Positions 10,845-22,769 of a DNA stretch of 64,000 nt are shown piece after piece; positions within the stretch are counted from its first letter, which is position 1, and every line of letters begins with the position of its first letter. The translations under genes and the position numbers were made by a program. The notes below the pieces were generated by a model that was not told the origin of the DNA, searched no databases, and saw only the letters and a program-made list of their open reading frames with translations. The DNA comes from Diphasiastrum complanatum (taxonomy: Eukaryota; Streptophyta; Lycopodiopsida; Lycopodiales; Lycopodiaceae): contig CM055111.1 of assembly GCA_029204225.1 (NCBI GenBank), forward strand, positions 25,598,761-25,662,760, given 5' to 3'.

Positions 10845-11400
10845 CAAGTGAAGCCTCCCTATTGGTGGATGAAAATAGAAGAAAAATGGAAATGATTGGG
10901 TATGTGGCGGTCTCATATTTCACCTTGTTGAAAAATTATGACTTACCAAAAATAGTAAGCGTTGTAGAAAAACTTAGAAAGTTAGAAAAATGAACTTTCT
11001 TTTTTGAAGCCACCAAGAACTCAGATGAAAATATTCAATATTTTAAGAATTCTTGAGGTGGTGGTGGTCTCATAAGTGAATTTGTGAGAGATAGAGCTTA
11101 TTAGAAATAGTAAATAGTGTGAAAATGGTAAAAATTGAGTCTTTAAGTTTGAAACCGCCAAGAATTCAATAGAAAATAGTGAAAGTTTTAAGAATCCTTG
11201 TTATATTGGCGGTCTCAAATGAGAAAAGGTAAGCAAGTTATGAGTTTTCAAAAATAGTAAGTGGGGTAAAAATGAGTAAAAAATGAGAATTGTGAAGTGA
11301 AGCCACCAAGAATGTATGTTGTAGAGGAAAACAAGTTGAAAATGATTGTATAGATGGTGTTCTCACTTATTGTCGAAAATAGTAAGTTTTGCACAAAGAG
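10845..11400. repeat. Diverged tandem repeat, about 148-bp unit with hairpin arms
   Basis: Four units. Each starts with a GAAGCCACCAAGAA-like arm (about 10855, 11006, 11151 and 11298) and carries a GGYGGTCTCA-like arm about 55-60 bp later (about 10906, 11066, 11208 and 11353). Between hairpins is an AAAATAGTAAG phrase. In the third unit ACCGCCAA and TTGGCGGT form an exact inverted repeat (about 11153-11213). In the second unit CCACCAAGAA faces TTCTTGAGGTGG. Units are spaced 144-153 bp apart and differ considerably, so the array is old. No coding frame crosses it. Confidence 0.75.
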
Positions 11401-12480
11401 AAACTTGAAGACAACATAGCCGACTCAAAGTGGAAGTCGAAGGATGGTAAAGCTTTTGCGCTTATTATCCTCAATATATCAGACACTCATATTGGCCACA
11501 TATTTGAAGCTCAGACTTAGAAAGAAGTATGGGACATCCTGAGCTTACTATATGATGTGAGGGACGTAACTTCCAAGTTACATCTAAGAAGAAATTCTTT
11601 ACTGATGTGGATTGGTGATTCACTTTAGAATCATATTAACCAGTTTAAGAATCTCTTGTAATAGATGGCCACTGTCGGATCGATCATTGATGATCAAGAC
11701 ACAATCATGACATTGCTTTCAAGCTTTTCCTCTACATACGAGAACTGGGTAATGATCATATCGACACACTCAGATTTAACTCTTACTAGAGTTATCACTA
11801 AGCAGTCCGCATCAAATAAAAAACCGGAGCAAAGTCAAGAGCAATTATTAAATTTATAGTCGAAGAAGAAGATGCTTTGTAAGTATTGAAAATGCACTAA
11901 TCATGAGAATTAAGATTGTAGGGTATTAAAAGCAAAGAATGCCAAAATACAGCCAGATCAACAGGCAAATGCAGTCACAACATCTCCCGAACTCAACATG
12001 GACGAATGAGCATTTCTGGTCAAAGACCAAAAGACACTATTCGATAATTCTTGGTTTCTAAATTTTGGAGCTACATATGACTACATCGTGAGCATTTTCA
12101 CTCCAATATGCCTTACAGTACAAAAAATACGTTCATCTTGGCAATGATAGCACACACACTATCGAAGGTGACGGCACTGTAAGATTGAAGTTCCCGCATG
12201 ATCAATTCAAACTACTATCAAATATTTTGTATGTACCTAAACTCTCTACAAATCTTTTGTCGGTAAGTAGAATCACTGATTTACGTCATAGGGTAGAGTT
12301 TGAGTCTAATCAATGCTGAAATATCGATAGGACAAATAAGATTCTTGCACTCGGCAAGAGTCATGGATACTTATATAGATTGGCACATTGTTATTTTGAC
12401 ACTAGCCTTGAAAATCTCTGTTCATGTCAATAAAAGATTACTATGGCATCAAAGATTAGGACACTTGAATCATACATTTG
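11400..12480 (+). pseudogene. Copia relic: Gag, protease and start of integrase
   Basis: A plus-strand copia fragment with several stops. It shows a Gag stretch (MATVGSIIDDQDTIMTLLSS at 11665), then a zinc knuckle of CX2CX4HX4C spacing interrupted by stops (about 11876-11920). A degenerate protease region follows (about 12050), and then the integrase-leading motif LWHQRLGHLNH (about 12440-12472). It ends abruptly there and meets an oppositely oriented copia fragment. No LTR or primer site was recognised for it. Confidence 0.8.
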
Positions 12481-12485
12481 TGTAG

Positions 12486-13116
12486 AATCCTTGAATGCCT
12501 TGACCTTCAAGCTTAGTTCCACACAAAACTTTCTGTGTGTTTCCAAGCTTAATGCTTTGGTAAAAATATCTGTTGTCATATCTTGCGTTCTATAGTATTG
12601 CAAGTTAACCTCTTTGTTGAGAACTTTGCTTTTGACATAGTGATACTTAATTTCAATGTGCTTACTCCTGGAATGAAACCTAGGGTTGGATGATAAAGCA
12701 ATGGCACTTTGGTTATCACAAATAAATTTGTCGGAGCATATTGATTCAGATCGATATCTGAGAATAAGTTTCTCAACCAAATTGCTTCCTTTGTAGCTTG
12801 AGAGGTTGTGATATACTCTGATTAGGGAAGATAGAGCTATCGAAGATTGCTTGCGACTGTTACAGAAAATAGGACTGTTGTTGAGGAAGAATGTAAATTC
12901 GGAGGTGGATCTACGAGTGTCTACATCTCTTGCCCAACTTGCATATGTGTAACCACTGAGTAGATTGAGTTTGTCGTTGACGACTACTCCATAACAAATG
13001 CAAAAGTCCATAGTAGCTCGCAAATATCTCATGACTCTGATAAGAGCCTTCCAATGTGATATATTGTTCGTTGGTCCTTCAATGGGAATAGTTGATTGAG
13101 GAACTGGAAAGTTCAA
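12486..13116 (-). pseudogene. Copia relic: RNase H region
   Basis: Minus-strand frame with HWKALIRVMRYLRATMDF, a degraded RNase H core, NQSAIALSSNPRFHSRSKHI and TTDIFTKALS, which are the landmarks of a copia RNase H C-terminus. The catalytic SS.EAEY motif has decayed. Reverse transcriptase is missing upstream, and 12.48 kb is a head-to-head junction with a plus-strand copia relic. Confidence 0.85.
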
Positions 13117-13119
13117 TAT

Positions 13120-13182
13120 GTTAGGAGAATCTGACAGGTCGGCTACATGGGCTTTGTCTTTTCCAGGTTTTAATTCCCAACA
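13120..13182 (-). repeat. Remnant of a copia 3' LTR end
   Basis: Sequence ending TTCCCAACA is followed by GTCTCCCTTAAGG. On the minus strand this gives a purine tract (CTTAAGGGAGAC) right before a TG...CA type LTR edge, at the place expected for the end of the copia relic that follows. Only about 60 bp remain before the neighbouring relic begins. Confidence 0.45.
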
Positions 13183-15440
13183 GTCTCCCTTAAGGCCATG
13201 GTTGGTGCCTTGGCATCTTCGTCAAGTTTAGCATGCTGAAGAACTTCTGATGCTTGATCCTGCGAAGCGCTTTGGTGAAAATATCTGCGACCATTTATGT
13301 TGTGGAGCAGTATTGAAGGATCACTTGCCCTGATAAAACTTTCTCCCGAATGAAATGATACTAGATATCTATGTGCTTGGATTTGCCATGAAATCTAGAA
13401 TTCAGTGATAGTGAAATACAGCTCAAGTTGTCACACAGAATGGTGGTAGCATTGAACTGAGTGTGATGTAAGTCATGAGGTAATAACCTGATCCATACAG
13501 TTTCTTTTGAAGCTTGACATGCTGTGATGTACTCTGAAAGCACAACTAATTTATGCTTCCTTGAGTTCCACAAAGTCGGCCCCCCTGCCAGATAAAAACA
13601 AAACTCGGAGGTAGATTTTCTGGTAGAGACTGTTCCTCCCCAATCTGAGTCAGAGTAGCCTCGTAGGACGAGTGAGTTGATAGCATTTCCATCATAATAT
13701 AAAATGTGATATAAACTTTCTTGAATATATCTCATCACTCTCTTTAATGCTTTCCAATGGGAGATCCTAGGAGTGGATATAAATTGGCTTAACGTGCTAA
13801 CAGTATATGCTAAATTTGGTCTAGTACACAACATTGCATACATAAAAAATCCTATTAGTGATGAGGGTACTTTGCTATGTCGAGTACTTCACTATCAAAA
13901 TCAACACAAGTAGGTAAAGCCAATACTATACTTGGATCCATTCGAGTATCAATTGGTTTGCAATCAGACATATGAAAATTTTCTAAAATGTCTTTTAGAT
14001 ATGCCTACTGGCTAAGATAAATATTTTTTTGAAGCCTATTTCTGGTAATGTGAATTGCTAGCAAAGAATGGATAGCTCCTAAATCAGTCATGTCAAATTC
14101 CTTTGATAGATCACTCTTAATAGTGTGCGAAAGAGAAGTGTCATTAGACAAGATAAACAGATCATCTACGTAAAGAGCTTTGTGAATTGAATTGGTGCCT
14201 ATATGCTTTGAATAAAAATTACAGTCAGTTGAATTATTTGCAAATCCCAATTTAATGAGATAAGAGTTGATTCTATCGAACCATGCTCTTGCGGCCTGTT
14301 TCAGACCGTAGATTGCTTTGTGCAGCTTGCACACTTTGTGATCTTGGCCTTTGACTTCAAATACTTCTAGTTGGAAGGTATACAACTCCTCTTCGACATT
14401 GCCATTGAGAAATGATGTCTTGACATCCATTTGGTGCATTTCGAGGTCTTCTGTTGCTGCTAACGCAACCAGAGATCTCATTGACTGCATCTTGATGACA
14501 AGACTAAAACATTTCTTGATAATCCACTCCTTGGACTTGAGTGAATCCTTTAGCCACCAGCCGTGCTTTCCATTTAGCAATGGAAGCATCAGAGTTGATC
14601 TTCTTCTTGAAGATCCACTTGTTGTCAATACTCTCTTGTGAGTGGAAAGTCGACCAGTGTCCAGGTCTGGTTTGTCAAAAGTGAGCTGTACTCACTTTCC
14701 ATAGCTTCTTGCCAAAGTTAATTGCTACGGCTAGGCTCTCTGGTTCTTCTGATGAAGTCTAGAATGAGAGGTGTATACCTCTTAGGAATTGTCCGAGTCT
14801 GTGAGGATCTGCGGACATTTGGTTGACCAGGATGCGATGATGCTTCTTTTTGAATTTCTCCAGATCTATTCGAGCTAGCTTGGTATGGTCTGATGATAGG
14901 TACTATCAGTTGCTCGGCTTCTGTAGTTGTAGCTGCAGGTTCTGTAGAAGGAACATCAACGTTGGAAGAATCCATGCTACGTAAAATGGGATGAAATGAC
15001 ATAGCATTGTTTATCGATGGTTGTTTGAAATCATAGTATGTATGTTCTTGAAATATTACATTCCTAGAGACAAATACTACATTGGTGGATGGATCATAAA
15101 CTTTGTAGGCTTCATGTTCATCAGGATAGCCAATGAAAATACATTTATTTGTCCTATGATTCAGCTTCTTCCCAAGCTGTTTAGGAATGTGAAGAAAACA
15201 TATACAACCAAAGACTTTTAAATGGTTGACACTGGGCTTCTGTCCATGCCAAACTTCATAAGGAGTTTTGTTGTTGATGGCTTTGGTGCTGGATCTGTTC
15301 TATAAGTAACAGGTTGTGGCAGTATCTTCTGTCCAAAACTTTGCAAGTAGATGTGATTGATGTAGCATTCCAAATTGTTGAAACTAGTTAACATGTTCAA
15401 TCTTATGCCATGATTATAAGTGATTGGAAATAGCAACAAT
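13183..15440 (-). pseudogene. Copia relic: integrase C-terminus, reverse transcriptase and RNase H
   Basis: A minus-strand pol relic read in pieces. Integrase C-terminal part lies at 15440-15000 (TPYEVWHG, VNHLKVFGCICFLHIP and the following VSRNVIF motif, in shifting frames). A proline- and serine-rich linker lies at 15002-14718. Reverse transcriptase is at 14628-14005 (MDVKTSFLNG, KAIYGLKQAARAWFDR, ALYVDDLFI, so the YVDD site is intact). RNase H is at 13843-13361 (YSDSDWGG, SRFHGKSKHIDI), with weaker similarity on to IFTKAL near 13270. At least four frame breaks separate them. It differs from the Copia-1 group and from the neighbouring relic. Confidence 0.88.
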
Positions 15441-18067
15441 GCATCCTAGAGCATTAACTAGCCAGTTTTATAACTTCACTTTATGTTTCACAACCACTCA
15501 AGACTGGTTAAGAGCATAATTCAGTGTGGTTTTGCCTATGAAATGTACTCACAACCACCTAAACAATGTTTATCCATTCACATATTGGATTTTTTTTTTT
15601 TCAAAAAATCTATGCAACTGTATGCAACAAAGAAATTCCATAATTTTAATTGAGAAGTTCTCAGGAGACCATGTATAAGATATCAAAGATTTGAAAAAGT
15701 CAGTAATTAGTATCCAATACTATTACACACCGGACTTGTTCCTCAAAATCATAGAATATCTTATCTCGAGTGATAGAAATATTACATCTCAATAATCAAC
15801 TATCAAATAGAGATCAACATTTGAGTCTAGGAAGTCTAAACTCTATGAATCAATTGAAAACATCAATAGATTCTGAGCCATATTCACAAATCAAATATGG
15901 AAGTATAATTTCATATAACTTTTCAGTCCTTCAGAACCAATTCTACATGGGAAGGAATTATATGAATCTCACCCAATTGTCTCGTATTTAAGAAATTTCT
16001 AAAAAGAAGAGGTTTAACATAATAGAGAATTAAATTTCAGGGCTTCCAGATTTCGTAAATAATGAGATTCCATTTGGGATCGATCTGTATCTCATAATTT
16101 TCCAAAATACCAAAACAAACCAATGGATTTCACTATTAGTATGGCCATTACAATAATTACTAACCATCAGTCTACAGATCATTCTCACTCAAGAAATCCC
16201 CTTTGGAATCACTGATGTCCCATACCACCAACTTTTCCACCAAGAATATTAATCCTTTGCATCTAGATCTGTTTTGCCCACAAAGCCAAAAAGACTATTT
16301 GGCTATTCTATATCCAACTATAGGATCGAGAATCACAACCAATTCTAGGAGATACATCTAACCATTGAAATCCCTCATGCTCCTTAAGTGTTACCTAAAG
16401 AGTGCCACACCACATTGTACCATTCAACTACAAATGAAATGTCTCAAGTGTATTCACTAACCCAAAAGGGACATGAACCCCAACAAAACCGAATACCATA
16501 CTGTCCTAGATATCCAATATCTATTCCATAATCAGTAAAAAAGAACTTAATTCTTTTACAAGTTATAATTTCTCAGCCTAAGTTTGGAGAAGACAATATG
16601 CTAAGTCATTTAGAGCAAAGCGTCACATTTTCTCGAAATGCGAAAAAGCCGAAGGCCCATGGAAATATATTCTAAGTCATATTTTGGCCATTGTCGGTTT
16701 TCTCAGGAAAGTGTGAATTGTGTGAAAAATACTCAAATATGCAGACATTGTGCGAAACTTATCTAAAAAATATGGCAGTCTGAAAAATACAAGGAAAACA
16801 AAAATACTAAAACTTTGACTTTAGCGACCAATTTGGTGTCTGTTAAGAAAGTTATAGCTATCCAAAGTTTGGCAAATTTTGAACTAGAATTTGCAAATTT
16901 TTCGTAATGTTCTGATGCATGCATACATGTAACTCAATGTAGTGCTTTTCTGTTGATGAAATGTATGGATAGACTTGTATGCATGTTTGGATGCATGGTA
17001 CATGGGTGTTCAGTAGATTGATCAAAGAAAATTCGTGCATGAAGCTATTTTAGCAATTCTAGTTCAAAAAGGTGATTTCCCAATTTCTAGGCAATTTACG
17101 TAAAAATATGATTTTTTAAAAAATCACTACATGTCATGTCTGATGCATATTGAATGTTTCAGAATCCTTTCGGAATGTGATGGTAACTTTGAAATTGCTA
17201 AGTCGATGCTTTAGATTGATTTTTCACAGTTTAGGTCCATAAAACAGAATTTGAAAATCCTAGATTACATAAAATTGGAAATAACCATGGATGTTTTGGA
17301 TTTGTTCAAATTCGTTGATTATTGATCAAACAGAAATTGCTTGTAAAGTGATGATCTTACTGAGTTGAAATCAGTTTGTTTTTATGGTCACAGTTCCTTT
17401 CACTTTTAGTTGAAGATTTTTGCGAATCTGTCTACTAATATGGAGCATTTCTTGTTTTTTGGGATCAGTAAAGACCAAGAATAACGTAAATCTTATTGGA
17501 ACAATTTATATGCTGATCCATAAGGGAATCAATAAAGACCAAGAACAACGTAAATCTTATTAGAACAATTTATGTGCTAATCCAGAATTTTCCAGTAATT
17601 AAGTGCGACATTAATGAATGAACAGTCAAAATTGTCTGGTTGATAAGTAGTTAGAGTACTACTAATACCAAATTGAACTTTTTCCTAGTACAAATTTGGG
17701 GCTTTCAGCTTGAACCATATTTGGAAGGGAGGAAAGAGATGAAGCCTGATGGGTAGTTGATTGGTTGACCCTGTCGATCAATTCTATTAATCTACTTTCA
17801 ATTCCTGAAGTATAGCAAATGAAAATGACAACTGGGAATTAATTACGAAGACTCTCTGAGAATTTGGATTCATTTTTCCCAACGTTAATTAGAATTTTGA
17901 TATAAAAGATTCTAAGGGAAAAGTGAGTGGCAAGTCAAATAATCCATTTATGGAACCATCTCTGTTTTGCAATTGGATTTGGAACTTGCAAGTGATGGCA
18001 GATGAAAGGCGTTCCATATAGGAATCTAGTAATTTGGATTCTATTTGTGGCATTATAAAGTGTTCTT
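15441..18067. other. Non-genic stretch
   Basis: AT-rich with frequent stops. The longest frames (15770-15991, 16858-17040 and 17889-18089) resemble no family I know and have no start context or splice signals that stand out. The one structured feature is the tandem duplication at 17461-17584. Confidence 0.4.
17461..17584. repeat. Two-copy tandem duplication, about 62 bp
   Basis: The unit starting GGGATCAGTAAAGACCAAGA (17461-17523) is followed by a copy with about seven changes (17524-17584). Both contain AACGTAAATCTTATT and ACAATTTAT. It is a simple local duplication with no coding content. Confidence 0.8.
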
Positions 18068-18107
18068 TTATAATGACTGTGACAACCATACTTTGATTGT
18101 GGCATTC

Positions 18108-19283
18108 AACCTGTACAATTTAGTGTTGGGCTTCCGTATACCATCCAAAATGACTTTGAACTTTTGGTTCACATCCTTCACAAAGCAACGATCATGGGCA
18201 AATTCTACTTTCAACTTTTGATCAGTAATGACGCCAATGGAAAGTAGATTTCTCTTCAAACCTGGTACGTAAAGTATCTCTCTGATCATCCTGCTTTTGC
18301 CATCAGCTAGTTGGATTGAAACGGTGCCTATTCCCTTGATCTTGCACATATCACCATTTGCTTGTGAAACAGACGTTCCATTATCCAACACTTTCAAGCT
18401 ACTGAACCAATCCTTGTTACCTGTCATGTGTCTTGTGGCTCCCGAGTCAATGTACCATGCTTGATCATCTTGATTAGATGACAATGATGATATGAAGATG
18501 CTAGAGTCGCCTTGCATGATTCTGCCAAGAATTTCCGACATTCGCTCTTTCAGTGGCCCTTTTTGCCGCAATGGATGCATTTGCCCTTCTTCTTGGTCTT
18601 GCTGGAAGATCCCTCATCCTCCTGAGTCTTGGAAAATTGCTGCTTAGACTTTTTCTTGCCCTTGCCTTTGCCTTGCTTTTGGCATGTCACTAGTGCCTGA
18701 TCATCAGCATTTTGATGTCTAGCTTTCACCATTTCTCGTCGTTGCTCTTCCTGCATCAAGATTCATGTGATCTCATCAAAGGTTGGCAATCTTTCTCTTG
18801 ATGCTATTCCACCACAAACATCTGATAGGGTTCTGCAATGCCACATAATGCATTGTGTACCAGCTCCACGTCACGTATGCACTCACCAATAGAATGTAGT
18901 TCATCCCTCATTGTCTTGATTCTGGTCATGTACGTCTGAATATGCTCTCCTTGTTCCATGTGGGCACTATTTAGTTTTGACTTCAAAAACATGATTCTTG
19001 ACGGACTTGACATCTTGAACTGCTCCTTTAGCACATTCCATGCCTGTCTTGGTGTAACAACATCACAAATGTGAGTAATGATGTGATCCTTCACTAACAA
19101 GTTGATATAAGTCAAGGCACTTCTTGCTCTTCTATCAAATGTTTTAATGTCAGCTTCATTCATTGGTCTTCTCTCATCACCTGTGACGATATCCCATAGT
19201 TCCTTCTCTATCAGTATGTTCTTTATCTTGAACTTCCACACTACATAGTTGGAAATCCCGTCCAATTTGCTACTTTCACTCAA
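18108..19283 (-). pseudogene. Copia relic: Gag and protease
   Basis: Minus-strand copia 5' half. Frame 19283-18804 is a UBN2-type Gag (MSESSKLDGISNYVVWKFKI at the start, with the expected RSALTYINLLV and LKSKLNSAHM helices). 18759-18550 carries a basic stretch and the zinc knuckle CIHCGKKGH, broken after the histidine by a frameshift. 18580-18108 has the protease motif WYIDSGATRHMTGN and ends in KLYRL, after which similarity stops. Everything downstream (integrase, RT, RNase H) is absent. The family differs from Copia-1. Confidence 0.88.
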
Positions 19284-20594
19284 AATGGATCTCCCATGTT
19301 CGCCATCCCAAAACTGCTTGAAACTGCAGCCGTAGGCTATAAACTATATGCCGAGGCCAGCTGCGATGTCAGAAGTAAAAATTAATGACTTGCTATTTTT
19401 TTCTTTACCAGGCCACCTACCACTTTTCTGCCAAATCGAAAGCCAAATCGGAGTCGCCTTCCGAAATGCACTTTGTCACCAACTCCCAACTACGTGCCCA
19501 ATGGAATGGTGAAATCACCTTTGGTGCACTTTGAACACTTTCTCCACTGCAATCACTCTGTTTTGCGGTACCGTACTTGCAGGTACAGTTCGGGTGCCCT
19601 TCGTTTGGAGTCCGTAGCCCTTCGTTTGGCCAAAATAGGCTAAGGGAGGTGCAATTAGGAGCACTTTGAATTTTTTTGAACTATTTCTTTAAACTGAAGA
19701 AACTCTACCCTTCAGTGAATTTTGACCCAACTCTCACTTCAAAATAAATTTTTTTAAAGAAGTTGAATGGCCAGATGCCCTTCAAGCCCCTTCATTTGAA
19801 GTTTAAAATGGTTCCAAAGCAATACAATGGCTTGTTAGGATCCAATGGTATGCATCGATCTCATTGAGCCTCAATCCAATGGCTAAGATACTTCTCGTGC
19901 ACTAAAACCTTCTCCGTGCCGCTACTATACACCAAAATGCACTAAGCTCTTGTCTAAACTGGGCACCCGAACTCTTCCACGAGCTCTTCCATGAGCTCTT
20001 CCACGAGCTTTCTCTCCTTTGGCTATGGGATTTTGGAGATGGCCGCCCTGCTCCACATTCACTGTGCCCTTTGCTCCACGCGGCCCTCTACGGCCTCCTG
20101 GCTACTGGCTTGGACTACTAGGCCGCCCCTCTTCGTGCTTTTACAACACTCAAAAATCTCAAGAATAGAAAAAGATCTCCGATTTTTGGTATTCAAACCC
20201 TTGCTCAGAAATCAGCCAGCCTTCTAAGCTGTTTCACCTGCCTTCTGATGGTTGTAACTTCCAAATTTCCTCATCATGAGGTCACCTTACTGCTGGGAAT
20301 CCACTACTTTAATCCGTTTGTCAAACGGTGTCCAATTGAATGCACACCAATCGCAAACACCAAGTAGCCTCTTTACGAAATTTTCAGAATTCCGTCTTTC
20401 CACTTTTTAGATTCGACTGACAAGTCCTGTCACTGAATCTTCACACAGTCTCAAGCTTAGCAAGCTTCTGTATGCTAGAAGCTGTGTACCAGTGTCTCAC
20501 TTTCCGTCTTCAAACCTTGAACTCTCAGAAGACTGCTCTTCTCCCAAAGATCTCATCAACAACGACACTGTTATACTGTGTACACTCCCTGTAC
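19284..20594 (-). other. Untranslated leader of the 18-20 kb copia relic
   Basis: About 1.3 kb between the Gag start and the primer-site-like sequence. No protein motif is seen. It contains repeated CCCTTCGTTTGG phrases (about 19600 and 19615) and a 12-bp tandem repeat at 19969-20004. Such long leaders are common in plant copia elements, so I assign it to the element by position. Confidence 0.45.
19969..20004. repeat. 12-bp tandem repeat, three copies
   Basis: GARCTCTTCCAY is repeated three times head to tail, with part of a fourth. It lies in the leader of the copia relic. Confidence 0.8.
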
Positions 20595-20608
20595 GACTCT
20601 GATGCCAA
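20595..20608 (-). other. Primer-binding-site-like sequence (Met tRNA variant)
   Basis: On the minus strand this reads TTGGCATCAGAGTC, a common variant of the initiator-Met tRNA primer site. It is in the right order after the Gag-protease relic, so an LTR should begin at about 20609. I could not find a clear TG edge or a partner LTR. The LTR sequence may run to roughly 21.0 kb, but this is a guess. Confidence 0.55.
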
Positions 20609-21434
20609 CTTAGAATTTGCTTTGGACAGGAAAAATGATCATGCTATATAGTAACACGAACATAAAATACTCTCCACAACAAGTTCACACAGCAAGTGTA
20701 TTTCTCAAAACGAAAATACACTGTACATATAGTTTAGGCAACCCATGCATGGCCCAGGTTGCCGTTGACGGGTTGTGTGTCCCGTCGACTCGCCTCGTGG
20801 CGAGGCCAACTGATCCTTATCCACTGATAGGATCCACAGTACAATAACATAGTGATTCTACTTTAATTCTAACTAGTACTACAAGTTGAATACACAAAAA
20901 TGGTGGAAGAAAATGACATGCAACCAAAATCGGTTAGAATTAGCATAAAGCATTCTTTTGATTACTACAACTTAGATTAATCATCTCTCATGTAGATTAG
21001 ATTAATCATGTCCATCCCTATATGCAGGACCAACGAGGGAACAAAAATATATAGTCAAAAATACAGTCACAGTGTGATCGACATAAATTAGCAATAGCTA
21101 GTTTTGCATGTGAGAGAGAATGCCTCTCTTGCACCAACGCGCTGATCTGGAAAACAGACATCACACAAAGAATATTGTTGTAAACTTGTTTTTCTTATAA
21201 TAGATGAGTTGCAGCATTCTGCCCATCATGTGCAACCTGTGAATGACTTGTGATGCTTGCTAGCAGTAGATATAACTTCCGCTGTTTTCTCAGTTATTGA
21301 TTGTTGATTAAAACATTACCTACTATTCATAAATTAATATTGGATCTATAGTGTTAGTCTGTAGTTCGGAAGATGATTGATCGTAGTAAGAAGCAGTAGC
21401 TACAACTACACATATCGACTCTATCTGAGCGCAT
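20609..21434. other. Non-genic; possibly the LTR of the preceding copia relic
   Basis: No gene is seen. The first part may be an LTR because it directly follows the primer-like site. It includes a locally GC-rich stretch with GTCGACTCGCCTCG around 20775-20800. The second part, up to the Helitron relic, is unexplained. Confidence 0.35.
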
Positions 21435-21540
21435 GTGTCGGGAATGTCAGGTTCCAACAGGCGTACAAATTGTCAACGAACATGCACGTTATGGGTGTGG
21501 ATGGAGCCGATAGGACAAGTAGTCGAGATTCGTAGAGTAT

Positions 21541-22265
21541 TTGTTGAGTATTGGAGATGGTCGCGAGCCCACACTCGTGCAGTGTGGTTTGGATTTGATT
21601 TCTTTGCCAGAGTGTATGTGCCTAAGGACGCGCGATGTGTGTGAATTGATTTCGTTCACTTTTTTCGATATTGCACAACGTTACATGGATGTTGATTTTT
21701 TAAGAAGCTATGCAATATTGACTCCGTTGAACAAAAACGTGGATGAAATGAATTCGAAAGTTGTTGAGCAACTTCTTGGTGATGCTTGCACGTTTTATAG
21801 TGCTGATAGCATGGTTGAGCGTGATGACTCTAATGTGTACCCACCAGTAGAGTTTTTGAACAACTTGCAACCGAGTGGATGCCCTCCACATAAGTTGGTG
21901 TTGAAGGTTGGCATGATAGTGATGTTGTTGCAGTCGATAGTGTCGCACAAGGGATTGTGCAATGGCACAAGACTTATCATTCGTAGATTATTGGGCAGAG
22001 AGGTCATAGAGGCGGAGATAGTGATTAGGAAGAATATAGGGAGTCGAGTTCTCATTCCATGGATCCCTTTAGTGCCGAGCAATTCGGATTTGCCATTTGG
22101 ATTGCAGAGAGTACAATTCCCATCAGAGCAGCTTTCGCCATGACAATACACAAGGCACAAGGGCATACTATGGACACTATTGGATTGTATTTGCCACGTC
22201 CCGTATTTAGTCATGGTCGACTATATGTGGCACTATCGAGAGTGCGAAATGCAACAAGCGTATGA
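21541..22265 (+). pseudogene. Helitron-type PIF1 helicase, C-terminal fragment
   Basis: The fragment carries conserved C-terminal motifs of PIF1-like helicases fused in Helitron RepHel proteins. RSYAILTPLNKNVDEMN is followed by PPHKLVLKVGMIVMLL, GLCNGTRLIIR and, after a frameshift near 22130, FAMTIHKAQGHTMDTIGLYL and FSHGRLYVALSRVRNA. These are the domain-2B and motif V/VI regions of the superfamily-1 fold. The Rep nuclease and the Walker A part are absent. A Helitron end (CTRR with preceding hairpin) was not identified with confidence. It is a dead fragment, and a captured host PIF1 gene is a less likely alternative. Confidence 0.85.
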
Positions 22266-22591
22266 GTGTTGATTAGTGACAGTGATGACCGATTTACCGA
22301 TGTGGCAAGAGTGGCTGGTGCACGCAAAACATTGTATATTCGGAAGTGCTTTAGTAGTTTGTTTGGCGTAAAGGCAAGGATTAGAATTAGCATTTTAGAT
22401 TTTAGGATTGTGAGTCCTTTTGAAATTCATACCCTTTGGATTTATCATGTATTCATAGATTGACTTTCATGAAATGTTTACAAATTTTATTTAGATTACA
22501 ATTGAATTTCATAATGTATACAAAATTCAAAAAAAAAAATTCTGATGGGTCCGACGGGTGGAGACCCAATGAATCAAACACGGCGCACACA

Positions 22592-22592
<1 letters not shown>

Positions 22593-22630
<38 letters not shown>

Positions 22631-22709
22631 CACATACATATACACACATACACATCACACATGCACACAGGATAGTACGCACATACATGTACACATGCAC
22701 ACACAACAT

Positions 22710-22764
<55 letters not shown>
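22593..22764. repeat. CA/TG microsatellite, compound
   Basis: Two nearly pure CA runs (about 22593-22628 and 22714-22764) flank an interrupted run of the same composition. The open frames across it on both strands encode only Thr-His or Cys-Val repeats and are artefacts. Confidence 0.95.

Positions 22765-22769
<5 letters not shown>

Noticed and set aside
22547-22569. TGGGTC...GACCCA as a Helitron 3' hairpin
   Set aside because: The 6-bp stem has an 11-base loop, and the following bases do not contain the required CTRR end.
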